A stretch of 64,000 bases of DNA from Microbacterium testaceum StLB037 (lineage in GTDB: Bacteria; Actinomycetota; Actinomycetes; Actinomycetales; Microbacteriaceae), in NCBI RefSeq assembly GCF_000202635.1, contig NC_015125.1:2542001-2606000 (forward strand). The letters run 5' to 3'. The position numbers and the translations under genes were made by a program. Positions within the stretch are counted from its first letter, which is position 1, and each line of letters begins with the position of its first letter. The notes under the pieces were generated by a model, which worked only from the letters and a program-made list of their open reading frames with translations, searched no databases and was not told where the DNA came from. This document shows, one piece after another, positions 8,677-17,047 of this stretch.

Positions 8677-10470
8677 GTGAGCACGACCGCTGAGCGCGCC
8701 GCGGCGCCGTCCACCGACGCTGCTGCCGCCCTCCTCGCCGGCCTGGTCGCGCGGGGCGTCCGCCACCTCGTCATCAGTCCCGGTTCGCGCTCGCAGGCCC
8801 TCGCCCTCGTCGCGGCCGACCTCGAACGCGCGGGCCTCGTGCACCTGCACGTGCGGATCGACGAGCGCGTGGCCGGATTCACCGCCCTCGGCATCGGTCG
8901 CGAGACCGGCATGCCCGCGGTGGTCGTCTGCACCTCGGGCACCGCGGTGGCGAACCTGCTGCCCGCGGCCCTCGAAGCGCACCACGCGGGTGTGCCGCTG
9001 CTGCTGCTGACCGCCGACCGTCCCCCCGAGCTGCGCGGCGTCGGCGCGAATCAGACCACGCGCCAGCCCGGACTCTTCCGCGCGGCCGCCCGGTTCGAGG
9101 CCGACCTGCCCGTCCCCGACGCGGTCGATCACGACGGAACCGCGGAGCAGACGGCCGAGTTCGACACGGTGGCCGCGACCGCCCTCGCCGCCGCGCTCGG
9201 CGAAGGCGCGCGCGCGGCCGGCCCCGTGCACCTGAACGTGCCCCTCCGCGAGCCCCTCGCGGGCGCCGTACCGGGGTGGCTGCTCGAGCGGGCGACCGCG
9301 CGACCGGTGGCGGCGGCCTCCGACATCGAGAGCGACCCCGAGGCCGAGGCATCCGGGGCCCTCTATCAGGGTGGGGGCGGAATCGGCGTGGCGGATGTCG
9401 CCCCCGAGACCGAAGCCGCCTTCCCCCTCGAGCTCGGGGCTCGCACAATCGTGGTCGCGGGCGCCGATGCCGGGCCCGCGGCCGAAGAGCTCGCGCACCG
9501 GGGCGGGTTCCCGCTCGTGGCCGAGATCGTGAGCGGCGCCCGGTTCGGTCGGAACGTCGTGCACGGGTACCGCGCGCTGCTGCGCGACCCCGACCTGGGC
9601 GGTCGCATCGAGCGGGTCGTGGTCCTCGGGCACCCCACCCTCAGCCGCGAGGTCGCGCTCCTCCTCGGCCGCGACGACGTCGAGGTGATCGCTGTGCGCG
9701 GCCCGGGCGAACCCGTGAACCTCAACGGGACGACCCAGGGAGTGGATGCCGTCCGCGTCACGTCCGGCGAGACCGACCGCGCATGGCTCGGGGAGTGGAT
9801 GCGCGCGTCGCGCGCCGCCGCGGTGGACCTGTCGCCGCCCGCTCCCGACGCCGACGGGCTGGCCTCCGCCGTGCCGCACGAGCGCCTGGGCGCGATCAAC
9901 GCCGAGGTCGAGGTGATCCGCGCGCCCCTCGATCGCGCCGCGCTGGTCGATGCGCTGTGGCGGGCGACCTGGCCGCACGACCGCCTGATGTTCGGCTCGT
10001 CGCGGCTCGTGCGCGTGGCCGACGAGCTCCTCTCGGGCAAGAAGGTCTCGGTCCATGCCAATCGCGGGCTGGCCGGGATCGACGGGACGATCGCCACCGC
10101 CACGGGGATCGCCCTCGCGAGTCAGGTCGAGGAACGCCCCGGCGTCACCCGCGTGCTGCTGGGCGACCTCGCGTTCCTCCACGACCTCGGGGCGCTGCTC
10201 CTGCCTCCGGGCGAGGACGAGCCGCGCCTCCAGGTCGTCGTCGGCAACGACGGTGGCGGAACCATCTTCGACGGTCTCGAGGTCGCGTCCGTGGCCGGTG
10301 ACGACGCGATGGATCGCGTGCAGTACACCCCGCATACGACGCGCCTGGAGCCGTTGGCGCTCGCATTCGGCTGGGAGTACCACCGCGTCACCACGCGCGT
10401 CGCGCTCGACCAGGTGCTCACGGCGCCGGGCGGCGGGCGGCAGCTGATCGAGGTGCCCCTGCCCCGCTGA
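8677..10470 (+). CDS. menD: SEPHCHC synthase (thiamine-diphosphate enzyme)
   Basis: MenD condenses isochorismate with 2-oxoglutarate, the committed step of the pathway. The 597-residue protein has the N-terminal SPGSRSQALALVA motif and catalytic-glutamate region, TADRPPELRGVGANQTTRQ near residue 115, a variable central domain, and the C-terminal thiamine-diphosphate part (VHANRGLAGIDGT, then GDLAFLHDLGALLL and VVGNDGGG). The GTG start is 3 bases after the preceding stop. Beyond the stop, its last 12 bases recur (see the repeat at 10459-10547). Confidence 0.95.
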   Translation: MSTTAERAAAPSTDAAAALLAGLVARGVRHLVISPGSRSQALALVAADLERAGLVHLHVRIDERVAGFTALGIGRETGMPAVVVCTSGTAVANLLPAALEAHHAGVPLLLLTADRPPELRGVGANQTTRQPGLFRAAARFEADLPVPDAVDHDGTAEQTAEFDTVAATALAAALGEGARAAGPVHLNVPLREPLAGAVPGWLLERATARPVAAASDIESDPEAEASGALYQGGGGIGVADVAPETEAAFPLELGARTIVVAGADAGPAAEELAHRGGFPLVAEIVSGARFGRNVVHGYRALLRDPDLGGRIERVVVLGHPTLSREVALLLGRDDVEVIAVRGPGEPVNLNGTTQGVDAVRVTSGETDRAWLGEWMRASRAAAVDLSPPAPDADGLASAVPHERLGAINAEVEVIRAPLDRAALVDALWRATWPHDRLMFGSSRLVRVADELLSGKKVSVHANRGLAGIDGTIATATGIALASQVEERPGVTRVLLGDLAFLHDLGALLLPPGEDEPRLQVVVGNDGGGTIFDGLEVASVAGDDAMDRVQYTPHTTRLEPLALAFGWEYHRVTTRVALDQVLTAPGGGRQLIEVPLPR

Positions 10471-10547
10471 TCCCGCGCAGAGCCGCGGCCGCGCTGACCG
10501 GCTGTCACGCAGCGCCGCTGCCCCGCTGACCAGCAGCCGCGCTGACC
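10459..10547 (+). repeat. degenerate repeats of the menD 3' end
   Basis: The final 12 bases of menD, CTGCCCCGCTGA (10459-10470), recur exactly at 10518-10529. CCGCGCTGACC occurs at 10489-10499 and again at 10537-10547. Each unit looks like a worn copy of the stop-codon region. The next start codon is at 10631. Confidence 0.6.
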
Positions 10548-10630
10548 TGCCCGCCCGCGAACCCCGCGTGCCGTCGAGCCCGCCCGTCAAGGCGTGGCGC
10601 GATGTCGGTGGTTCACGCCACGATGGCGCG

Positions 10631-11488
10631 ATGAGCACGAGCAGCAGATGGTCCGTTCCCCCCTCCGTCGCGCTGAGCGTCGAGCCCGGATTCCGCCTCG
10701 CCGACCTCGATACGCGCGCGACCCCGGGCTACGACGGGAAGAAGGCCGACGGCCAGGCCGACCTCGAAGCGGGGATCGCGCCGCTCTCGGGCCTGCAGGA
10801 GCGTCTCTTCGCCCAGAGCGTCGCCGGGACCGCGACCGGCTCCGTGCTGCTCGTGCTCCAGGCGATGGACACCGCAGGCAAGGGCGGCATCGTGCGGCAC
10901 GTCGTCGGGGCGGTCGACCCGCAGGGCGTCGAGCTCGCCTCCTTCAAGAAGCCGACCGCCGAAGAACTCTCGCACGACTTCCTCTGGCGGATCCGCAAAC
11001 GCCTCCCGGATGCCGGACGGATCGGCGTCTTCGACCGTTCGCACTACGAGGACGTGCTGATCGGCCGCGTGCGCCGGCTCGCCCCCGCGGACGAGATCGA
11101 ACGCCGGTACGGCGCGATCGTCGGATTCGAGGCCGAAGCGGCGGATCTCGGCATCCGGGTCGTCAAGGTCATGCTGCACATCTCGAAGGACGAGCAGCGG
11201 GCCCGCCTCGCGGAGCGACTCGAGCGTCCGGACAAGCACTGGAAGTACAACCCGTCCGACGTCGACGAGCGCGAGCTGTGGGACGACTACATGGATGCCT
11301 ACCAGGCGGCCATCGAGCGAACGTCGACGCCGCTCGCGCCCTGGCACGTCATCCCGGCCGACCGCAAGTGGTACGCGCGCCTCGCCGTGCAGCGCCTGCT
11401 CATCGACGCGCTGACCGACATCGACCCCCGATGGCCGACCGCCGACTACGACGTCGAGGAGGAGAAGCGCCGCCTCGCCGCGTCGTGA
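10631..11488 (+). CDS. polyphosphate kinase 2 family protein
   Basis: PPK2 enzymes transfer phosphate between polyphosphate and nucleotides. The 285-residue protein has the Walker A-like loop MDTAGKGG (79-86), the Walker B-like FDRSHYED (134-141), and the lid region DEQRARLAERLERPDKHWKYNP. I chose the ATG at 10631; an upstream alternative at 10568 would add 21 residues without family similarity. The DKHWKYN and WHVIPADRKWYARL motifs fit the one-domain class, but whether AMP or ADP is the substrate cannot be settled here. It is a passenger within the men cluster. Confidence 0.92.
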   Translation: MSTSSRWSVPPSVALSVEPGFRLADLDTRATPGYDGKKADGQADLEAGIAPLSGLQERLFAQSVAGTATGSVLLVLQAMDTAGKGGIVRHVVGAVDPQGVELASFKKPTAEELSHDFLWRIRKRLPDAGRIGVFDRSHYEDVLIGRVRRLAPADEIERRYGAIVGFEAEAADLGIRVVKVMLHISKDEQRARLAERLERPDKHWKYNPSDVDERELWDDYMDAYQAAIERTSTPLAPWHVIPADRKWYARLAVQRLLIDALTDIDPRWPTADYDVEEEKRRLAAS

Positions 11489-11525
11489 GGGCGCGCGCGA
11501 GGGCCGTCCCGATGCGCCGAGGGCC

Positions 11526-12803
11526 TCACGCCAGGGCGTCGACGATCGGGCGGAACTTCACGCGCGTCTCGAGCAGCTCCGACTCGGGGACGCTGTCGGC
11601 CACGATCCCCGCTCCCGCGTACGCGGTGATCGGCGCGGTCGGCGACGAGGGCTCGGCGCGATCGATCTGCGCGCACCGCAGCGCGATGGCCCACTCGCCG
11701 TCGCCCGAGGCGCCGATCCAGCCGACGGCACCCGCGTAGCGCCCGCGGTCGAACGGCTCGAGACGGCGGATGACCTCGATCGCGACGTCGGTCGGCGTGC
11801 CGGCCACGGCCGCGGTCGGGTGCAGCACGCCCACGAGATCGAGTGACGAGGCCGCCTCGCTGAGCACGCCCTCGACGTCGGTCGCGAGGTGCCACACGTT
11901 GGGCAGCTTGAGGGTGAAGGGCTGCTCGGCCGCGGCGAGGGCCGACGTGTGCGGGCGCAGCGCCGTCAGCACGCTCTGCACCGCGAACCGGTGCTCCTCC
12001 TGGTCTTTCGTGCTCTCGGACAGGGCGAGGGATGCCGCGGCGTCGGCGTCGGCGTCGGCTCCGCGGGCCACGGTCCCGGCGAGCACCCGCGCGGTCACCG
12101 TCCCGCGCGACACCGTCACGAGCGTCTCCGGGCTTGCGCCGATGAGTCCGTCCACGGCGAAGATCCAGCAGTCCGGGTAGCCCTCGTGCAGCGACCGCAC
12201 GAGTCGCCGGAGGTCGGATCCGGCGGGGATCGTGCCGGTGATGTCGCGCGCGAGGACGACCTTGCCGACCTCGCCCGCGTCGATCGCTTCGACGCCGCGG
12301 CGGACGGCATCCTGGTACCCCTCGGCGGTCTGCCGGCCGGGCCCGAGGGTCGCCGACCAGTGCGGTCCGAAAGGGGAGCGCGGGGGCAGCTCGGGCTCCG
12401 GCTCGTCGGGGGTGTCGTCGAACGCGAGACGGGTGACCCACGCGCGCCCGCTGTGGCGGCCGACGATCGTGCCCGGAACGCGCAGGATGCTCTCGCGCTC
12501 CGAACGGGGGTCGAAGACGAAGGACCCGAAGGCCACCAGGCCTGTGCCGGGGAGCTGCACGGGGTCGTCGACCTCGGCGGCCGCGGCGATGGCGCGCCAG
12601 CGGTCGGCGACGCTCGCGTCGCCCGGCCGGGCGCCGCGGTAGCGGAGCGTCAGGAGGTCGCCGAACGCGGCGAGCGACTCTCCCCGACGGCTCCAGAGGA
12701 GCGGGTCGTAAGGGGTGGTGTACGCGAGCACATCGTCCATCGGGGGCAGCTCGCGCGTCACCACGCGCAGGCGCGGCACGACGTCATCCGCGGGTTCGAT
12801 CAC
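11526..12803 (-). CDS. menF: isochorismate synthase
   Basis: MenF converts chorismate to isochorismate, the entry step to menaquinone. The 425-residue protein has the chorismate-binding core in its C-terminal half: KVVLARDITG, IGASPETLV, ARVLAGTVARG, STKDQEEHRFAVQSV, LHPTAAVAGTPT and GRYAGAVGWIG. The frame is open far upstream, but homology starts at GTG 12803, which lies 7 bases behind TACGCT (12811-12816, minus strand), a leaderless promoter. It converges on ppk2. Confidence 0.92.
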   Translation of the reverse strand: MIEPADDVVPRLRVVTRELPPMDDVLAYTTPYDPLLWSRRGESLAAFGDLLTLRYRGARPGDASVADRWRAIAAAAEVDDPVQLPGTGLVAFGSFVFDPRSERESILRVPGTIVGRHSGRAWVTRLAFDDTPDEPEPELPPRSPFGPHWSATLGPGRQTAEGYQDAVRRGVEAIDAGEVGKVVLARDITGTIPAGSDLRRLVRSLHEGYPDCWIFAVDGLIGASPETLVTVSRGTVTARVLAGTVARGADADADAAASLALSESTKDQEEHRFAVQSVLTALRPHTSALAAAEQPFTLKLPNVWHLATDVEGVLSEAASSLDLVGVLHPTAAVAGTPTDVAIEVIRRLEPFDRGRYAGAVGWIGASGDGEWAIALRCAQIDRAEPSSPTAPITAYAGAGIVADSVPESELLETRVKFRPIVDALA

Positions 12804-12929
12804 GCCTTCGAGCGTAGACCCGGTCTCGGCGGGGGTTCTCGGCATCCCCTCGCCGTCGACATAACGGAGGACGCGCGGGTTTCTCCGCCGAGCAGCCCGC
12901 GCCGCGCGGCCCGTTTTAGACTCCGGAAC

Positions 12930-13493
12930 ATGGATGTTCGACCCGCTCCCGGCACGCGCCTGATGTTCCGCTGGCGGAAGTGGGACGGCTCGCCGCACTG
13001 GGTGCAGGACAGCGTGTACCTCGGCTCCGACCACTGGGGCGACTGGTTCGGTCAGCAGGTGGGGTGGCGCAGTGCCCGCCCGGGTGCGGAGTTCGTCTGC
13101 CGTCAGCCCAACGTGACGCTCGTTCCCGCGAGCGGCGACTGGGCGTTCACCCACAACGCGGCCCCGCACCCCGTGGCGGTTTACATCGACCTCGCGTGGG
13201 ACATCCGGTGGAGCGACGAGGGCGTTCCCCTCGGCATCGACATGGACCTCGACGTGGTGCGCCGCACCGACGGACGCGGCACGTGGATCGACGACCGCGA
13301 CGAGTGGGACGAGCATCGCGTGCGCTACGGCTACCCGGCCGACATCGTCGCGCACCTCGAGGCCACCGCCGTCGATCTCGAACACCGCGTGCGCGAGGGC
13401 ATCGCCCCGTTCTCGGACGCCGTGACCGGCCCCTGGCTCGCACGTCTCGCCGAGCTGGCAACCCCCGAGGACCCGGCGCCCTCGCCCGCCTAG
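12930..13493 (+). CDS. DUF402 domain protein
   Basis: The 187-residue protein matches DUF402, a fold shared with nucleoside-diphosphate and nucleoside-triphosphate phosphatases such as FomD. It has the metal-binding series YIDLAWDI, GIDMDLDVVRRTDGR and DDRDEWDEHRVRYGYP with conserved Asp and Glu residues. The start follows TAGACT (12917-12922) by 7 bases. Its TAG stop is also the start of the menG -10 box, so the two promoters are interlocked with coding sequence. The substrate is unknown. Confidence 0.85.
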   Translation: MDVRPAPGTRLMFRWRKWDGSPHWVQDSVYLGSDHWGDWFGQQVGWRSARPGAEFVCRQPNVTLVPASGDWAFTHNAAPHPVAVYIDLAWDIRWSDEGVPLGIDMDLDVVRRTDGRGTWIDDRDEWDEHRVRYGYPADIVAHLEATAVDLEHRVREGIAPFSDAVTGPWLARLAELATPEDPAPSPA

Positions 13494-13502
13494 ACTCGAC
13501 GG

Positions 13503-14222
13503 GTGAGCAGCGATCCCAACCGCGCCGACCTCGGTAAAGACCCGCAGCGTGTCAGCGGGATGTTCGACCAGGTGGCCCCCGCCTACGACCGCACCAACAC
13601 GGTGCTGAGCCTCGGCAACGACCGCTTCTGGCGTGCGGCGACCCTGCGCGCCGTGGCTCCGAAACGGGGCGAGCGCATCCTCGATCTCGCGGCGGGGACG
13701 GGAACCTCTTCGATGGCCTTCGTGCCCAGCGGTGCGCACGTCGTCGCGGCCGACTTCTCGAGGGGGATGATCGCCGAGGGACGCCGTCGCCATGGAAACG
13801 TTCCGAACCTCGAGTTCGTACAGGCGGATGCCACGGACCTGCCGTTCGAGGACGGCGAGTTCGACGCGGTGACGATGTCGTTCGGGCTGCGCAACGTCAA
13901 CGACCCGCGACGGGCGCTGCGCGAACTGCGCCGTGTGACCCGCCCCGGCGGCCGGATCGTGGTGTGCGAGTTCTCGCACCCGCCGTCCCGCGCGTTCAAC
14001 GGTCTCTACCGCTTCTACAACGACCGGATCCTGCCCCTCGCCGCCCGCGCCGTCAGCTCCAACGCCGAGGCGTACGACTACCTCAACGAGTCCATCCGCG
14101 ACTGGCCGGACCAGCCGACCCTCGCGAGCTGGATGCGGGATGCGGGATGGGATGCCGTGGCCTACCGCAACCTGTCGTTCGGCATCGTCGCTCTGCACCG
14201 TGGCATCCGTCCCGCGGAATGA
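13503..14222 (+). CDS. menG: demethylmenaquinone methyltransferase
   Basis: MenG (UbiE family) adds the final methyl group to demethylmenaquinone using S-adenosylmethionine. The 239-residue protein has the family opening [24 protein letters not shown], the class I AdoMet loop [11 protein letters not shown] (near residues 62-72), and [26 protein letters not shown]. The C-terminal [12 protein letters not shown] is typical of UbiE proteins. The GTG start is 6 bases after TAGACT (13491-13496). Confidence 0.95.
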   Translation: MSSDPNRADLGKDPQRVSGMFDQVAPAYDRTNTVLSLGNDRFWRAATLRAVAPKRGERILDLAAGTGTSSMAFVPSGAHVVAADFSRGMIAEGRRRHGNVPNLEFVQADATDLPFEDGEFDAVTMSFGLRNVNDPRRALRELRRVTRPGGRIVVCEFSHPPSRAFNGLYRFYNDRILPLAARAVSSNAEAYDYLNESIRDWPDQPTLASWMRDAGWDAVAYRNLSFGIVALHRGIRPAE

Positions 14223-14327
14223 GCAGGCCGCGACCGACCCCGCCGCTTTCGACCCCTCCCCGCGGAGGCCTGTCAACCGTCGAGATAGCCGAGGGACGGC
14301 GCGACCGCGCCAGGATAGGCTGAAACC

Positions 14328-15389
14328 GTGACCCCGAGACTGCCCGCGGCCAGCACCCGCCTGTCGGGCAAGCTGGGCCTGAGTGACCGCATCTTCGCCG
14401 GCCTCCGTTCGCGCACCCTGTTGTCGACCGTCGAGGCGGGCCTCGGGCGCGTCGAGAGCACCCTCGAAGAAGAGGTCCGCAGCGCCGATCGGCTCGCCGA
14501 CGTCACCGCCCGCTACCTCTACGAGGCCGGCGGCAAGCGCGTGCGTCCGATGCTCGCGATCCTCACCGCGCAGCTCGGCCGCGGGACCACGCCCGAGGTC
14601 ATCGAGGTCGCGACCGCCCTCGAGCTCACGCACCTCGGTTCGCTCTACCACGACGACGTCATGGACGGAGCCGACAAGCGCCGCGGTGTGCCCAGCGCCC
14701 AGACGGTGTGGGGCAACAACATCGCGATCCTCACGGGCGACCTGCTGTTCTCGCGCGCGAGCCAGCTCATGGCTCGGCGGGGCGAGCGGGCCATCCAGCT
14801 GCAGGCCGACACCTTCGAGCGTCTCGTCCTGGGGCAGATGCACGAGACGGTCGGCCCTCAGGAGGGCGACGAGCCGGTGGAGTTCTACCTCCGTGTCCTC
14901 GCCGACAAGACCGGCTCCCTCATCGCCGCGGCCGCGCAGTGCGGCGTCATCTACTCGGGCGCGCCCGAGGAGTTCGAGCAGCCCATGGTCGTCTTCGGTG
15001 AGAAGGCGGGTGTCGCCTTCCAGCTGCTCGACGACGTGATCGACCTCTCGCCGGATGCCTCCGAGACCGGCAAGGTGCCCGGCACCGACCTGCGCGCGGG
15101 CGTGCCCACCATGCCGTACCTGCTGCTCGGGCACCGCTCGGACGCCGCCTCCGCCGATCTGCGCGGGCGCATCGACGAGGGCCAGGAGCGCATCGCCGCG
15201 GGGGCCGACCCGGCGATCCTCGACGCCCCGCTCGCCGAGCTGCGCGATCACGACACCACGCACGAGACGCTCCGCCTCGCGCACCAGTGGTCGCAAGAGG
15301 CGATCGACGCCCTCGCGCCGCTGCCCGACGGCGCGGTGCGCGAGGCGCTGACGCGCTTCGCCCGCGCGGTCGCCGATCGCTCGGCCTGA
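14328..15389 (+). CDS. long-chain polyprenyl diphosphate synthase
   Basis: This trans-prenyltransferase makes the isoprenoid tail used by MenA. The 353-residue protein has the two aspartate-rich motifs DDVMD (109-113) and DDVID (235-239), the GGKRVRPM start motif (68-75), and GNNIAILTGDLLFSRA. Its place in the men cluster supports a heptaprenyl-to-decaprenyl product, but chain length cannot be read with certainty. The GTG start lies 6 bases after TAGGCT (14316-14321). The ferredoxin reductase gene follows after 40 bp. Confidence 0.93.
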   Translation: MTPRLPAASTRLSGKLGLSDRIFAGLRSRTLLSTVEAGLGRVESTLEEEVRSADRLADVTARYLYEAGGKRVRPMLAILTAQLGRGTTPEVIEVATALELTHLGSLYHDDVMDGADKRRGVPSAQTVWGNNIAILTGDLLFSRASQLMARRGERAIQLQADTFERLVLGQMHETVGPQEGDEPVEFYLRVLADKTGSLIAAAAQCGVIYSGAPEEFEQPMVVFGEKAGVAFQLLDDVIDLSPDASETGKVPGTDLRAGVPTMPYLLLGHRSDAASADLRGRIDEGQERIAAGADPAILDAPLAELRDHDTTHETLRLAHQWSQEAIDALAPLPDGAVREALTRFARAVADRSA

Positions 15390-15429
15390 CTCTTTTCCAC
15401 CACCCCCCGATCCCGATCGAGAGGACCCC

Positions 15430-16803
15430 ATGACGAAGCTGCGCCTCGCCATCGTCGGAGCCGGCCCCGCCGGCATCTACGCCGCCGACATCCTGCTGAA
15501 AGCCGAGCGTCAGTTCGACGTCTCGATCGACCTCTTCGAGCAGCTCCCCGCCCCCTACGGCCTCGTCCGTTACGGCGTCGCACCCGATCACCCGCGCATC
15601 AAGGGCGTCATCACAGCGCTGCGCGAGGTGCTCGACCGCGGCGACATCCGCATCTTCGGCAATGTCCGCTTCGGCGAGGACATCACGCTCGACGACCTCA
15701 AGCAGCACTACAACGCGGTGATCTTCTCGACCGGTGCGATCCGTGACGCCGACCTCGATATCCCCGGCATCGACGCGCACGGCTCGTACGGCGCGGCCGA
15801 CTTCGTCAGCTGGTTCGACGGTCACCCCGACGTGCCGCGCGAGTGGCCGCTCGAGGCCCAGTCGGTCGCCGTCATCGGCAACGGAAACGTCGCCCTCGAC
15901 ATCACGCGCATGCTCGCCAAGCACGCCGACGACCTGCTGCCGACGGAAGTGCCCGACAACGTCTACCAGGGACTCAAGGCCTCTCCGGTCACGGACGTGC
16001 ACGTCTTCGGTCGTCGTGGTCCCGCGCAGGTCAAGTTCACGCCGCTCGAGCTCCGCGAACTCGGCGAGCTGCGCGACGTCGACATGGTCGTCTACGACGA
16101 GGACTTCGACTACGACGAGGCTTCGCTCGCGGCGATCCAGACGAACAAGCAGGTCAAGGTCATCGACCGCGTCCTGCAGGAGTGGCGCACCCGCCCGGGC
16201 GTGAACAACGCCGGGGGAGAGGCATCCCGTCGTCTGCACCTGCACTTCTGGGCCAAGCCCCTCGAGGTCGTGAAGGATACCGAGGGCCGCGTGTCCGCGT
16301 TCCGGTACGAGCGCACGAAGCCCGACGCCGAGGGCGGGGTCGTCGGCACCGGCGAGATCCGCGAGGTGCCGATCCAGGCGATCTACCGCGCGGTCGGGTA
16401 CTTCGGCTCGCCGCTGAAGGACATCCCCTTCGACGAGCGCCACGGCGTGATCCCGAACCACGAGGGCCAGGTGCTCTCGGCCGACTCGAACGAGCGCATC
16501 CCCGGCGTCTACGCCACCGGGTGGATCAAGCGCGGACCCGTGGGCCTCATCGGACACACGAAGTCGGATGCCATGGAGACCGTGCGCCACGTCATCAACG
16601 ACCAGAGCGAGTGGTGGCGTCCCGCCCACCCCGAGGAAGAGGCGATTCCCGCCCTGCTCGCCGAGCGCGGCGTGCGGTGGACCGACCTCGACGGCTGGCA
16701 CCGCCTCGACGAGCACGAGGTCGCCCTCGGCGCGCCGCACGAGCGCGCGCGCATCAAGGTGGTTCCGCGCGACGAGATGATCCGGATCTCGCGCGGCGAG
16801 TGA
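15430..16803 (+). CDS. fpr: ferredoxin--NADP reductase, FprA type
   Basis: This 457-residue glutathione-reductase-fold flavoprotein has the FAD site LAIVGAGPAGIYAADIL (residues 7-23), PAPYGLVRYGVAPDH typical of adrenodoxin reductase/FprA, the NADP site VIGNGNVALDITRML (about 153-167), and the C-terminal ATGWIKRGPVGLIGHTKSDAM FAD contact. It passes electrons between NADPH and ferredoxin. An AGAGGACCCC site precedes the ATG. The last 42 bases, including the stop, are duplicated 79 bp downstream. Confidence 0.94.
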   Translation: MTKLRLAIVGAGPAGIYAADILLKAERQFDVSIDLFEQLPAPYGLVRYGVAPDHPRIKGVITALREVLDRGDIRIFGNVRFGEDITLDDLKQHYNAVIFSTGAIRDADLDIPGIDAHGSYGAADFVSWFDGHPDVPREWPLEAQSVAVIGNGNVALDITRMLAKHADDLLPTEVPDNVYQGLKASPVTDVHVFGRRGPAQVKFTPLELRELGELRDVDMVVYDEDFDYDEASLAAIQTNKQVKVIDRVLQEWRTRPGVNNAGGEASRRLHLHFWAKPLEVVKDTEGRVSAFRYERTKPDAEGGVVGTGEIREVPIQAIYRAVGYFGSPLKDIPFDERHGVIPNHEGQVLSADSNERIPGVYATGWIKRGPVGLIGHTKSDAMETVRHVINDQSEWWRPAHPEEEAIPALLAERGVRWTDLDGWHRLDEHEVALGAPHERARIKVVPRDEMIRISRGE

Positions 16804-16882
16804 TCCTCGGGCCCGAAAAGGGGCCCGGCGAAAAGACTCCGTTCCGCGCGACGAGATGATCCGGATCTCGCGCGGCGAGTGA
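16762..16882 (+). repeat. perfect 42-bp direct repeat of the fpr 3' end
   Basis: The final 42 bases of fpr (16762-16803), including the TGA, are repeated without a mismatch at 16841-16882. The two copies start 79 bp apart and each is followed by a different hairpin. The second copy is out of frame relative to the first (79 is not a multiple of three) and has no start of its own, so it is non-coding. Confidence 0.97.
16808..16827 (+). terminator. hairpin after fpr
   Basis: CGGGCCC (16808-16814), loop GAAAAG, GGGCCCG (16821-16827): a perfect 7-bp stem directly behind the fpr stop, between the two copies of the 42-bp repeat. It has no T run. Confidence 0.55.
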
Positions 16883-16890
16883 CATGTCCT

Positions 16891-16922
16891 CGAACCGCCC
16901 CGTCTCCGGACGGGGCGGTTCG
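16891..16922 (+). terminator. strong hairpin terminator ending the men cluster
   Basis: A perfect 14-bp stem, CGAACCGCCCCGTC with its complement, encloses the tetraloop TCCG, followed by a T/C-containing tail. It lies behind the second copy of the fpr 3' end and separates the men cluster from the sugar ABC operon. Confidence 0.8.
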
Positions 16923-17047
16923 TCGTTCGCGCGACTACCACCCGCCCCTCCCCGGGGCAACCCTGATGCTGTGAAATTCCTCTGATCGGCAGGATGGAAC
17001 GCACGACGCCGGGCACCGACGCCCGCGCACCGAGGCGAGGGGGCCGG

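Noticed and set aside
8065..10638. 857-residue minus-strand frame over menD
   Set aside because: No recognisable motifs, low-complexity charged composition, and fully antisense to menD.
12804..15476. Upstream extension of the menF frame to over 1300 residues
   Set aside because: The extra part is antisense to menG and the polyprenyl synthase. The leaderless promoter and family homology place the start at 12803.
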